Shown here piece after piece: positions 1-9,690 of a stretch of DNA of 64,000 nt. Each line of letters begins with the position of its first letter. Positions within the stretch are counted from its first letter, which is position 1. The position numbers and the translations under genes were made by a program. The notes beneath the pieces are model-generated. The model was not told the DNA's origin. It was given only the letters and a program-made list of their open reading frames with translations, and ran no database searches. The DNA comes from Pascua guehoae (lineage: Eukaryota > Basidiomycota > Tremellomycetes > Trichosporonales > Trichosporonaceae), in contig BCJX01000009.1 in NCBI GenBank assembly GCA_001600415.1, positions 1-64,000 on the forward strand, read 5' to 3'.

Positions 1-36
1 CCCTAACCCCCTAACCCCCTAACCCCCCTAACCCTC
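1..36. repeat. Telomere, C-strand repeats at the left chromosome end
   Basis: The window opens with about four units of CCCTAAC, with 4 to 6 Cs between TAA cores. This is the C-rich strand of TTAGGGG/TTAGGGGG, the repeat known from Cryptococcus and relatives. The C-strand reading 5'->3' at base 1 means the chromosome end is on the left. The array is short, so the assembly probably stops just inside the telomere. Confidence 0.93.
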
Positions 37-542
37 CTTTATAACCCCCATTTGTTATCTGTCGGTCCCACCCACCTACATGCGGTTCGACGTAATACCT
101 CCTGGTACTCGCCATGACCACCGTTCGTTTGACACTTGGCATTACCACTGTAATAGGGAGCATACGCGGATGCGGCGGGCGATATTACAGGCGTAGAACG
201 GTGTGGTACGGTGGATGATGTGAAGAACGAGACAATTCATTCGCTAGGGCATCTAACAGTACTGAAAGGGTACACATATATATGTCCAGCGAATGAGGAT
301 GGTATCGATAAGTGTCAGGTACCAGGCACGAAGTATCGGCGTAGTTCGTGGCAGTATTGGGCCGATACTAGGCGGAAGTTGGCTGGTACTATGACAACCA
401 CCCATACTTGCATTACTGCCCATACTTGGCGATTACTCTACATTACCACCCACACGTTGCAATACCGCTCATACTCTACATTGCCGTCCCTTGCCCTTTT
501 GCGGGGAACTGGCATTGTCAGCTTGATATGCAGGCGCCACAC
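37..542. other. Telomere-adjacent non-coding sequence with degenerate repeats
   Basis: No convincing gene is present. Between about 390 and 490 there are several degenerate copies of a motif close to CATTACCACCCATACT (for example around 400, 415, 440 and 465), and related CATTACCAC strings occur near 140. It looks like a decayed subtelomeric repeat. Confidence 0.5.
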
Positions 543-1600
543 TTACAAGTGCTCCGCGTCGTCGTCGGACGAACCCCAGTCGAGGCCGAGCTCCTGGCCA
601 AGCGGTGCGCTCTTCTTGGGCATCTCGGGCCGCGCGGATGCCGTGACGCGCGCCGGGGTAATCGTGGCCTTTTCCGGCGACCGACTGCCTCTCATGGTGC
701 GCCCCTTGGTCGAGGGCACGTTCGACTGCGAGCTCTTGGTTGTTTTCCGCGTCTGTTGGTGCTCGTCCTGGTCCTCGTCCTCGCGCACGCGTGCACGCAT
801 CTCGCATGCCTTGCTCTTCCCCAACCGCGAGCGCTTCTTGGTTGTTTCACGCGACTGTTGCTCGCCCTCGGGAAAACGTGCACGCGACTCGTCCTCGTCC
901 TCGTCCAAGCGTGCACGCATCTCGCGCGCCTTGCTCGTCCCCGACCGCGAGCTCTTCTTGGCTGTTTTGGGCGGCGGGTGGTTCTCTTCGTCCTCGTCCA
1001 AGCGTGCACGCGACTCGTCCTCGTCCTCGTCCCCGGGCAAGCGTGCACGCATCTCGAGCTCGCGTGCCTTGTTCTTGCCCTTCATGTGCGACTTTGGGGG
1101 CTCGTCTTCGGGCTCGTCCTCGGGTGGCGTGCGCTTCTCGGACGAGGAGGCATTCTTGGGCGACGGGGCAGGCATCTCGTTCTCGGCCGGGGTACGCTGT
1201 GTACGCTCCCCTGTTGCGCGGGAGCGCTCCTTGACATTCTCGGATGACTCGAGGCGATTGTCCTTGTTCCTACTCAGTGTCAGGACATTAACAAACACCA
1301 TCACACTCACGCCACACCACGCTTCACGCTCGTGGGCGGGGCCATTGGCGAGCTCGCTGCCGGCTTGGGGGCGACAGACTGGGTCCGCAATGGCGTCTCA
1401 TCGCGTCCCGATGGCTTGCTCGTTGTCTTTGGTGACCGGGTGGGACCACTCGCTCTTGTCCACCACGTGTTCCCACGTGATGAGCCGTTGAGAGTCGGTG
1501 GCGAGGCCGATGGCGCCGGAGGCGCGAAACGCCGTGTTTGGAGCATCCCGATGCCCTCGGACACGTCGGGAGATTTGGGGGCTCGTAAAGATGTGCGCGC
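543..1600 (-). CDS. Charged, repeat-containing subtelomeric protein (3' part; 5' end unresolved)
   Basis: This is the first gene inside the telomere. The last exon (543-1269) and the previous exon (from 1311 upward) join across a 41-bp intron at 1270-1310, which has a GTGAGT donor, a CTGAC branch and a TAG acceptor; the frame is kept across it (...SVKRGVA joined to NKDNRLES). The encoded tail has no globular look. It is rich in Arg, Glu, Asp and Ser and contains about three imperfect 45-residue repeats built on EMRARLDEDEDESRAR, each followed by a Lys/Thr-rich stretch. It ends in an acidic DDDAEHL. The DNA in 770-1070 is correspondingly repetitive. The reading frame stays open to about 1786, but codons above roughly 1600 look less coding, and I found no certain start. 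Function is unknown; the charge pattern would suit a nuclear or nucleic-acid-associated disordered protein. Confidence 0.5.
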
Positions 1601-1799
1601 CTGTGACGTAGAGTGCCTCGGTCTACGCGGCATGCGCCCGCGTCCGAGACACGGCTCGCCCGGGCTTTGGTGGCGATGAGCGCGTGGTGTCCAGCGTCGT
1701 TGCTCCGCCCGGAATCGTGGCCGCAAGTGCAGCTCCCAAGCACCTCGCCCACGGTGTCGGGACTGTATCGTGTGCAGCTGTGGCACAATGCGACCTTTG

Positions 1800-2640
1800 G
1801 GGCGACGTTGGAAACGGGCGTGGAGGCCGTGGGCCGGTCACGCTAGCGTCCCGAAGCCACGCCCGGGTGTTGGAGTCGCACTCGCGTCAAAGCAGTGCCT
1901 CTTGACGAACACCCTCGTCGCGTGCAGAGTATTCATGATCGCGTCGGTTGCGCCGAGGGGCCGTTGTATAGAGGTCGAGTGTCGGCCTCCCGCGGTGGGG
2001 GGTCATGTTGGCCGCAGGGACGCCAAGAACGCTCCGAGGTAGCGTCGGTCGCGGTCACGGTCGGTCGCAGTAGGCGCCTTTGTCGGCGACAAGAACAATG
2101 GGCGCAGAGATTCAACGCCAGACGCAGCAAAGACGCGACGCGGGCGCAAGGGGGCTGGCAAGAGGCGCGAGGTCCGGGCGTGGCACGAGAGACGCGGAGG
2201 CGGGCATGGCGTCTCGGAGACGGGCTCGGCGCGAGAGACAGCCTCGGCGCGAGAGACAGCCTCGGCGCGAGAGACACACTCGGCGGCACCGGACGGGCAC
2301 GGCTTACCGATGGACTGGACGCCCGAGACGGGTTCGGCGTCAAGACGGAGGGGGGCGTGTGGGCGCCGAGAGCGACGAAAAAGACCGTGGTCAGGCAAAG
2401 TTAGAGGGAAGCAAGCTTGCAGACAGTTCTGTACAAGCTTAGGCGGGTGGGAGATGCAGGGTTGGGGAGTGTGAGTGCACAAAGTCGACTCGGAACTCCG
2501 AGGTGCCACGTGCGGAAGCAAAAGTGACGCGCGACTGCTGTAATGTTCACGCGTCTCGCGTCACGCGACGGCAGGTGGGACATTGTTGCCACCCACGACC
2601 TGGAAAGCTGGTTGTGACCCCGCGACGCGTTGCAATGTCC
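1800..2640. other. Subtelomeric region without a supported gene
   Basis: Open frames on both strands here look like GC-rich shadows. The only clear structure is the 18-bp tandem repeat at 2225-2286, listed separately. Confidence 0.45.
2225..2286. repeat. 18-bp tandem repeat, about 3.4 copies
   Basis: Units of CTCGGCGCGAGAGACAGC sit at 2225-2242, 2243-2260 and 2261-2278, with a partial fourth. Copies 1 and 2 are identical; copy 3 differs at its last bases. The length is a multiple of three and reads as Ser-Arg-Ala-Glu-Ala-Val on the minus strand, but no surrounding gene is convincing. Confidence 0.85.
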
Positions 2641-2860
2641 TCCATGGTCCTCGTCTCTTACCGAGTCTGCTCGCCGCTCCTCTTCCCTCCATACACCCTG
2701 TCACCTCCCCTCCTACCCCGACTGCCACCTTGCCCGCCGCACCCCTCCTCGACCGCGGCCCTCGCCCCTTCTACGAGTTGTTCCGCCCACCGCTGCAGTG
2801 ACGACACGAGCACTGGCTTTAACAACAGTGTTGCGTCTCCGTCTGGGCCGACATGCGTGA

Positions 2861-3247
2861 TGTCGCGCGCACACTTCCCCAAGTTACACCAGCTCCTCGT
2901 CGACCTTGCGGGGGCGCGGCGCGGCGGCTCGCGTGGTGACCAAGCCCCATCCCCCTTCGTCAACAAGGGCCGTGGGGCCGGGTACGTGCCGCCGGTGGCC
3001 GCGCCATGGGGTCGTTGCGTCGTAGGTGCAATCTCCGGGGTCTCGTCGGCATGCCGCGTGTGCAGGGTCGGCGCCGACGCCGACTCTAGATGGGAGCGCA
3101 CGTGCCCATCAGCCGTTCTTGCCACGGCCCAACTGACGCTCTGACGGGCCTTCTACGGCACCATTACGAGCGGTTGCAGCCGACCTCGCCCGAGCACGAC
3201 TATCCCGACGAGCTAGACGACGCCTGGACTGGATCCCGGGACGGGTG
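2861..3247 (+). CDS. Possible small subtelomeric gene, two exons
   Basis: An ATG at 2861 opens a frame that begins MSRAHFPKLHQLLVDLAG. It can be spliced from a GTAGGT donor near 3027 to a TCTAG acceptor just before 3091 with the phase kept. The second exon then reads MGAHVPISRS and later HHYERLQPTSPEHDYPDEL before a TGA at about 3245-3247. The acidic/aromatic stretch in exon 2 looks more protein-like than the other frames. No domain is recognised, and a minus-strand frame overlaps the first exon, so this remains a weak call. Confidence 0.25.
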
Positions 3248-3249
3248 AC

Positions 3250-4570
3250 AATTCTGTCACACAAGTCATTTGCGAGCTGCCGGGGCTCCTCCCGAGGCAA
3301 TCATCCGCGCCCACCAGCTCAGTTGGCTTGGACGTCTTCGGCACCCGCCCCTTGTGCTAGACGAAAGGCGTCCCCATCAACGCCGAACGCCGCCGACAAC
3401 GGCGCCGAGGATGTGCCGTCTGACCATGGTCATGTACGCAGTTGCTAACAGTCCACAGGAAGTGAGGCAAGCGTACAACGCTAAAACCTGTACGCGTCTA
3501 TCGGTGAAGGCTCGGCGAATTGGCGATATCAAGATGCCGCCGCCCAACTGGAGAGAGATGCCGCCGCCCAACCGGAGGGCAGGACGTGGCCAAGCACATC
3601 AAGGGTTCCGATCTTTCCAAGGAGTGCCCGCTCACGCGCGCTACCCATTTCCAGGGACACTCTCAACGTGTAGTCGAGCCCCTGAAGATTGCGGGGTGGT
3701 GCCACAAAGTCTGGGGTTGTAGAGTAATGGGGTGGCCCTGGCTCGGTGGCAACGTACACATGACAGGCGACTGAAGACGAGGGCGAGGTTGTCGAGAGAT
3801 GGTGTCGAGAGATGGTGTCAAGACGAGGTGTCGACACGTGGTATCTAGCTCGCCCGCGCTCGTCTGTGCTGCATGCGACCCCTTTGAGCGCTTGAGTTAG
3901 CGAGGCATCTGCGCGGCAGGGAGGCTGACTCATGCATGCCCAAGACGCGGCTCTACTCGCGTTGGATAGAAGAGCAAAATATGGGGCAGCGTTGCCTCAT
4001 AAGACTGCATCCATCCCGGGCCGGCCGCCACCCCTGGCGCTCACACTATGTGCATGCGGCCAGGCCCGCAATAGCGTTGAGCCTGCGAGATGGTACTGCG
4101 AGGCACCCAGTATGGTACCCGTTGGAGGGACACGGTAGCTTTGTGGCTTACGAGTATTAAAGAAACTGCATAGTTTTGTAATAGACAGGATGGTTGTGGT
4201 GTGGCCACGTGACCAGGGAGAGTCCAAGCACTCGTTAGCGCCTCGGCTTGAGCTTGGGCTTTGGCCCGACCACGCGACCACGGTGCGAGCTGCGAGGCAT
4301 GCGATGCCAAGCGATGCGAGGCCGAGGAATGGGCGATGCAGATGAGATCGGGGGTACTCAAACGAGGGGGGGTCACACCCTAAGCAATAAAGTGACGTGG
4401 CGCGCGCCATTGTGCGCGCGTGCGCGCGTGCGCGTGTGCGCGTTGCAAAAAAACTACACTATGGATGCACGACGCGCCCAACACAAGGGCAAACATTTGA
4501 TCCCGCGTTGCGCACGCGTCAACACGCCCTCGACGCCAAACCAATAGAAAGCAGCGATTCAAACCCTGCC
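3250..4570. other. Non-coding subtelomeric stretch with small direct repeats
   Basis: No gene is supported. Visible structure: a direct repeat of GATGCCGCCGCCCAAC at about 3534 and 3557; GGTGTCGAGAGAT-type repeats at 3788-3822; and an alternating purine-pyrimidine CG/TG run at about 4403-4445, which could adopt Z-DNA. Confidence 0.5.
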
Positions 4571-4579
4571 AAGCGTTTG

Positions 4580-4898
4580 CCGCCGCGTTCCTCCTCACCC
4601 TCCTTCCCTTCTCGGCACTTTGCCCTCACCGCACTCAGGGCCCTCCTCCCGACCTCCTCCCGACCCACTATCCCCCCGCTCGCCCCCCCGTCCTCCCCCC
4701 TCGCAACTTACTTCTTCTTTGTCCATCCATCCATCAACCAACCTTTTATCCATCCTATTCCTCATCCCCTTCCTCTTCCTCATCACCTCGAGTAGACGAC
4801 TCTTCGTGGCTGGCCCACACATTACACTCTCTTCGAGTCTCTCCTTTGCAGCACCTCCTCCCCTCCTCCTCCTCTCAGTCACACCCATCGCTGTCGAC
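4580..4898 (+). promoter_or_regulatory. Pyrimidine-rich promoter/leader of the GH128 gene
   Basis: The 320 bases before the start codon are strongly CT-rich on the coding strand (CTCC, TCCATCC and CTTCTTC runs). Such pyrimidine leaders are common ahead of well-expressed secreted-protein genes in fungi. No clear TATA box was found. Confidence 0.45.
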
Positions 4899-6262
4899 AT
4901 GCTTTTCAACCTCCTTCCGTACCTCGCCCTCGCGGGTCTGGCGGCAGAGGCCGTCACAGCCAAGCCTCATGTGCGTTCCACCCCCCCCCCCCCATCCTTT
5001 CAAACTCGTCTTTGCTCACACCCCAGGCTCCCCATGGCCATGGCGTCGCTCGCCGTCACCACCGCGCCCGTCACAACGTCGACATCTCGCGCCGCGGCAC
5101 GGAATTTGGCTCCGTGAACGGCAAAAAGTGCCGCGTCCGCCCCACGGGACAGGGTAGCGCCTCGTCTGACAGCGCCACCCAGCCCCAGGAGCAGCCCAAG
5201 GAGGTGCCCTCGGCCGACGAGCAGCAGCCCTCTGAGGAGCCCGCCGCCGCCGAGCCCTCCGACAAGCAGCTTGCCGCCGAGCCCTCCGCCACCGAGCAAC
5301 CCTCCACCGAGCAGCCCGCCGCCACCCAGCCGCCCGCCGCCGATGCCCCGGTTGGCGACTCGCCCGACACTCCAGACACTCCCGACACCCCTGACACCCC
5401 TGACTCGCCCGACTCGCCTGACGGCGAGCCCGAGATCCCTGAGACGCCCGAGATCCCCGAGACCCCCGAGACGCCCGAGACGCCTACCCCTGGTAACACT
5501 GGCGGCAACAGTGGCAAGCGCGGCATGATCTGGCCCAACGGCGACTGGGAAAAGGACATTCGCAAGTACATTTCCCAGGGCCACATCGACTGGTACTGGG
5601 CTTGGGAGCACAAGGCCTCGGACTGGGCCAAGGACGCCGGCGTCGAGTTTGTCCCCCAGTTCTGGGGTCCCGACAAGTACGACAAGTGGTACGACCAAAA
5701 GGCCAACAACTGGCAGGGCCAAAAGGTGTCCCACGTCATGTTCTTCAACGAGCCCGACCTCCACGGCATGGCGGTTGCCTCGGGCGTCGGCCCCGCTGCC
5801 GCCGTTCCCCACTGGAAGCAGGAGATGACGCCACTCAAGGAAAAGGGCATCCTTCTCGGATCCGCCTCCCCTGCCGGCGCCGACAAGAACTGGATTCTCG
5901 ACTTTGAAGCGGCGTGCAATGGTGAATGCCAGGCCGACTTTATCACGATCCACGTCTACGTGAGCGACATTGAAATCTTCAAGAAGACTGTCACCGACGC
6001 CTACGAACTGCACGGCCGCCGCCCCATCTGGGTCACCGAGTGGGCGTGCCACGACTTTGGCGGTGGTGGCGGCGTCTGCAACGACCCGGCCGGCTTTGTT
6101 GTCCAGGCTACCCAGTGGATGGACAGCCAGGATTGGATTCAGCGCTACTCGCTCTTCGGCTCGATCACGGATCTCCACAATGTCGAAACCAAGTGTGGCC
6201 TCATGAACACCTGGAGCCCCTACGACCCCACCAGCCTCTGGTGGACGTACATCAACGCCTAA
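4899..6262 (+). CDS. Secreted GH128-type endo-beta-1,3-glucanase (Asl1-like), 435 aa
   Basis: Exon 1 (4899-4970) encodes a signal peptide, MLFNLLPYLALAGLAAEAVTA. A 56-bp intron (4971-5026, GTGCGT...CCAG) follows, and exon 2 runs to the TAA at 6262. After the signal there is a basic stretch with RR/HRAR sites suited to Kex2 processing, then a long linker (about residues 60-185) made of Pro/Glu/Ala and PDTPDTP/PETPE repeats, likely O-mannosylated or exposed in the wall. The catalytic domain starts near residue 190 (MIWPNGDW). It carries the two expected glutamates of the Asl1-like/GH128 fold: E266 in FFNEPDL (acid/base) and E362 in WVTEWAC (nucleophile). Family knowledge: GH128 enzymes cut beta-1,3-glucan, so a role in wall remodelling is inferred. 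No GPI tail is present. Confidence 0.88.
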
Positions 6263-7266
6263 GCAAGCACCACAGGCCCCGCCCCCGCCCCCCCCCCGAC
6301 CTCGGTCCTTTTGACCTTTTAACAATGTTTCTTTCTTCTTCATCGGGCTGGTCCTGTTTTAGCTCGTATATGAATCGTCATGCCCCTGATTGTACTTGTC
6401 GTGTCGTGTGCCACTTGCGACTTGACCCGACGTCAGCCGTGCCCTGTGCGCGACAATGCAAGGTGTCCCGGTTGCAACGATGGCTCGGCCGGTGTTGCCG
6501 AGCGCGTGGACGCTGGGTGTGCGAGCAGTCGACCGGGCGGCGTGCGAGCAGCTCGCTATCGACCGGGTGGCGTGCGAGCGTGCGTGCGAGCGTGCGTGCG
6601 AGCGTGCGTGCAAGTGCAATGCGCCCAGTGCTACCTCGCCTTGAGAATCATCACCCCCATTGCATCTGTGTCAGGTCGGGGCCACATTCGAGGCCCGAGC
6701 TTGACAAGCTTGACAGCACTGTCGCAGTCGTAGTGGGTGCTGCAAGTCACACCGCTCTAAAGGGAGGGTGGGTCAGTGCACATATGCCAAGAGATCCACG
6801 GAGAGGTCTGAGCGGTAGCGAGGGGCGGGTGTGCTGATGGCAATGCTGGGCGGCGGCGCCGGCGGCGACGAACCGTGCTTGCGGTCCTGTACACAAGTTC
6901 CTTGGATCTTGGATAGATATCCAGAGGCCAGAGGGTGTCCTACATTGGCCAGAGGTGCAGGGTACCGCTGTCTAACAAGCGAAGTATCATGTCTGTGTCC
7001 CGACGCCACACGACACATCCTTTGGGTCACAGGATGACAGGCGGTACACGGTGCAGTGAAGACTCCTGACATACTCGGCAGCGTGTGGTGGTCTGTGGTG
7101 ACCCACTGTACCGAGCGACCAACAGAGCGGGGACGGCAGCACCGAGTCTTGGCACAGCGCCGCCCTGGCCATGCTGCATAAAAAGGCCAGGTGTGCTCAT
7201 GCCCAACTTGGTGTTGCCCCTCACTCATCATCGTCGTACACAACTTGGCGCAGCGCACTCGACATC
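6263..7266. other. Intergenic region with CGTGCGAG repeats and a TATA-like box
   Basis: No gene is supported in this 1-kb gap between two + strand genes. It contains a 20-bp near-identical direct repeat (TCGACCGGGCGGCGTGCGAG at 6529 and again at 6559 with one change), running into the CGTGCGTGCGAG tandem array at 6571-6612. A CATAAAAAGG TATA-like sequence lies at about 7175-7185, some 80-90 bases before the next start codon. Confidence 0.5.
6571..6612. repeat. 12-bp CGTGCGTGCGAG tandem array, about 3.5 copies
   Basis: Near-perfect repeats of alternating CG/TG dinucleotides interrupted by GAG. The sequence alternates purine and pyrimidine and could be a slippage or Z-DNA site. Confidence 0.8.
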
Positions 7267-7491
7267 ATGAACCTCGTCAGGCGCTTTGTCGACTGGGGCA
7301 ACGAGTTTGCACAGTTCCCTGTCACGCGACCGGTGCGTCAACCGCGGCTGTGTTTGCTGACCCGCCCCAGTACCCGTTCCCCAAATGGTTCCACTGGCTC
7401 ACGATGGGAGTCTACATTTTCATCATCGTCTTTGTCGCAGTGGTGTCTGGTGGGTCAACTGGCTCCGCTAAGACCCCGCCTCTCCTCCTCC

Positions 7492-7552
<61 letters not shown>

Positions 7553-8887
7553 TGGGCTAACGGCAGCGGCAATTTCCGGGTACACCACAGTGTCGGACCT
7601 CAGTCCCGTGTACTACGAAAAGCTGCCGCGCATGTGGTATAGTCGGCTCATCCGTGACGACTGGTTCCGCGCAAACGAGAGCGCATGCAACGAGGCCTTG
7701 TGCGTCCATGCCCGTCGTATCGTGCTCACAGCATAGGCTCGAGCCCGGCCAGTCGTTCTACACATCGAACGCGATTTGGAACTGGCAGGTTACCGGGGTG
7801 CTGGGGGAAGACATGTCGTCGACAGCTGCTCTCCCGTACAAGGGCGAGAGGCTCACCAACTGCTTCCCGTGGGACGCCACGGTGGAAGTATCACGTCCCA
7901 CGATGATCCTCACAGTGAGTGTGGTTCTCGGCCCGTCGCTTATGCGACCCAGGTGTGGGCTTCTTGCTTCCCAACCCCTGAGTCCCCATGGGCCCTGAAC
8001 ATCACGGCCAGAGAAGAGCTCTCGGATGTCTGGGATTTTATGGGGCGCGATTACGAAGCACGAGCTCAAACGCACGACGATCATCTCATAAGAATCCGCC
8101 TGAATAAGATGGTGAGAATGATCCAAAGTATCTACTTTATGGGAAGTGAACAGGATATTGTTTCGGTGCCGCCCGGCATCCAATCGTTTTATACCCGCTT
8201 CATCAGAGAACCATGTAAATTTAATCGTGGACCGTCCTGTTTGGACGAACACACACTTCGGAAGGTGTTTCTCATGTACACAAACGGTACGTCACCAGAG
8301 TTGCTCGAGTCGAAGACTGCTGACTTGCGCCTAGGTACCATGACGGAGTACGAGGAGCCTCACGAATCTATGCTCCAAGGCCTGCTTCACACCATATTGT
8401 ACAGGGCGGCCTACGACTTGGGACATTCCGAGGGGTCCAACGTCTTGACCAACCGCACGGCGTGGGACGAAATGTACAAGGCCAGCAGCCTGAACTTGCT
8501 TTTCGGAGACGCTCACGAGTACGTGAACTTTCCCGACGTCAAGCACAGCCAGGCCCCCGTCATTCCCAGCCAATACCTCTGCCAGAAACTGCAGGCCAAG
8601 CGCCCCGTTATGCTTGGCCTGTCCGTCCTGAGCACGACCTTTGCCCTCCTGGTGGGTCCCGCGCTCTAAAGTTGGCCGCTGACAAGCAGGGCGGCTTTAT
8701 CTTCATCTGGCACTATATCAGCCAGCTCGTCGGCCGCAATATGAAGAGGCACGACGGCTACTTTGACCCGCTGCCGCCCCCGCCGAGCCCTGGCTCTTCT
8801 CCGACCACGAGCACGAACGCCCTCGCCTACTCGGCCCTCCCCAATCCGGGTGGCAACGCTGCGACACAGCAACTGCACAAGCCGTGA
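7267..8887 (+). CDS. Bitopic membrane protein with large extracytoplasmic domain, 434 aa
   Basis: Seven exons join in frame: 7267-7332, 7371-7449, 7567-7699, 7737-7914, 7953-8286, 8335-8651 and 8690-8887. Introns are 37-48 bp except the second (7450-7566), which holds a 60-C run. The N-terminal cytosolic segment is short; TM1 is at about residues 30-48 (MGVYIFIIVFVAVV). The middle ~300 residues carry paired cysteines and NIT/NGT/NRT glycosylation sites, so they are probably lumenal or outside. TM2 is at about 354-380 and spans the last splice junction (TFALL joined to GGFIFIWHYI). A short Pro/Ser-rich cytosolic tail ends the protein. I do not recognise the family; it resembles conserved fungal proteins of unknown function with this two-TM plan. 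The multiple precise splices argue strongly that it is a real, expressed gene. Confidence 0.75.
7493..7552 (+). repeat. Poly-C run of 60 bases inside an intron
   Basis: Positions 7493-7552 are uninterrupted C. The run lies in intron 2 of the membrane-protein gene, between the GTGGGT donor and the CTAAC branch. The complementary G60 could form G-quadruplexes. True length is uncertain because sequencing through such runs is unreliable. Confidence 0.95.
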
Positions 8888-9182
8888 CCGACGACTGGTA
8901 AGTGCTTTCACGCTCATCTATTGGAGTCCCCAGACGAGATACTAACACCAGTCGGCCAGGTTCATACATATAATTTGAGCTGCAAATGTCGTGCCGCAGT
9001 GTCTGTCTTTCAGGGACCTGCAGTGTTGGAGCACGAGGATGTATGCCGTTGGTTCCGAATAGCACACACACATACAGAGTTGCGAGGTTTGCCGCCCAGA
9101 CAGTGCCATAAACCCAGCGTCCCGCCGTGCCGTTTCGCACCCAGCCAAACACAAGCACCAAGACAGTGTCGCATCTATTACT
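8888..9182. other. Intergenic, nothing recognised
   Basis: Short gap between the end of the membrane-protein gene and the pseudogene. I see no coding or structural signal. Confidence 0.4.
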
Positions 9183-9690
9183 CTACAACCTAGATACCAG
9201 CCTTGGCCTATCCCACCGCCCAGCGCTCGTCCACCTCTCACACCGCCTGGGTTCGCGAGGCCTCAGCCGCTCGAGGTCGTTGGCGTAGGTGGAGAGGTCC
9301 CAGATGTCGCCTTCTGTCAGGGTCCGCGCCGCTCCAACAATGGCGCTGAGGCGTGCAACGCCCATGGCGTGGACGGCCTCCCGTCAGTTGTGGGCCGGGT
9401 CTACGGTGCGGTCGCCGATCTTGGCAAATTGATCGGTGCGGTGCGGGTGGAGGCCAGGGTACTTCCTCTAGACCAGCTCTTCCGGCGCGGCCTCCTCAGT
9501 CCGGCAGTGGCCTGCCACCTCCCCACTGACCTTTCCCTCCCTTGTGGCTGCAGACTCGGACTCGGCGGTGGCAGCGTCCGCCCGGGTTTTCGCAGACGTC
9601 GCGACTACCTTAGCGAGCTCCTGGCGCTTGAGCTCGGACACTCGCTTTTCGCACTCCACTTTCGCCCTCGTACAGCTCGGTGATTATTAG
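9183..9690 (-). pseudogene. Broken gene with in-frame nonsense codon
   Basis: One minus-strand frame reads as protein across about 450 bases but is interrupted. It starts without an ATG (a TAA lies upstream) in a coiled-coil-like stretch, VECEKRVSELKRQELAK, followed by an Ala/Glu-rich region. A first stop (TAG at 9468-9470) can be removed by a 54-bp intron with a GTCAGT donor and CTAG acceptor. The frame continues with KYPGLHPHRTDQFAKIGDR and TVDPAHN, then meets a TGA near 9385-9387. The same frame goes on with REAVHAMGVARLSAIVGAA and DIWDLSTYANDLERL. TGA in place of TGG would restore an HNWREAV reading, so a point nonsense mutation is the simplest explanation. The 5' part is missing. The family is not recognised. 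Confidence 0.5.

Noticed and set aside
5000..6343. 447-codon minus frame rich in Gly/Leu/Val
   Set aside because: Antisense shadow of the GH128 gene with its Pro/Glu repeats.
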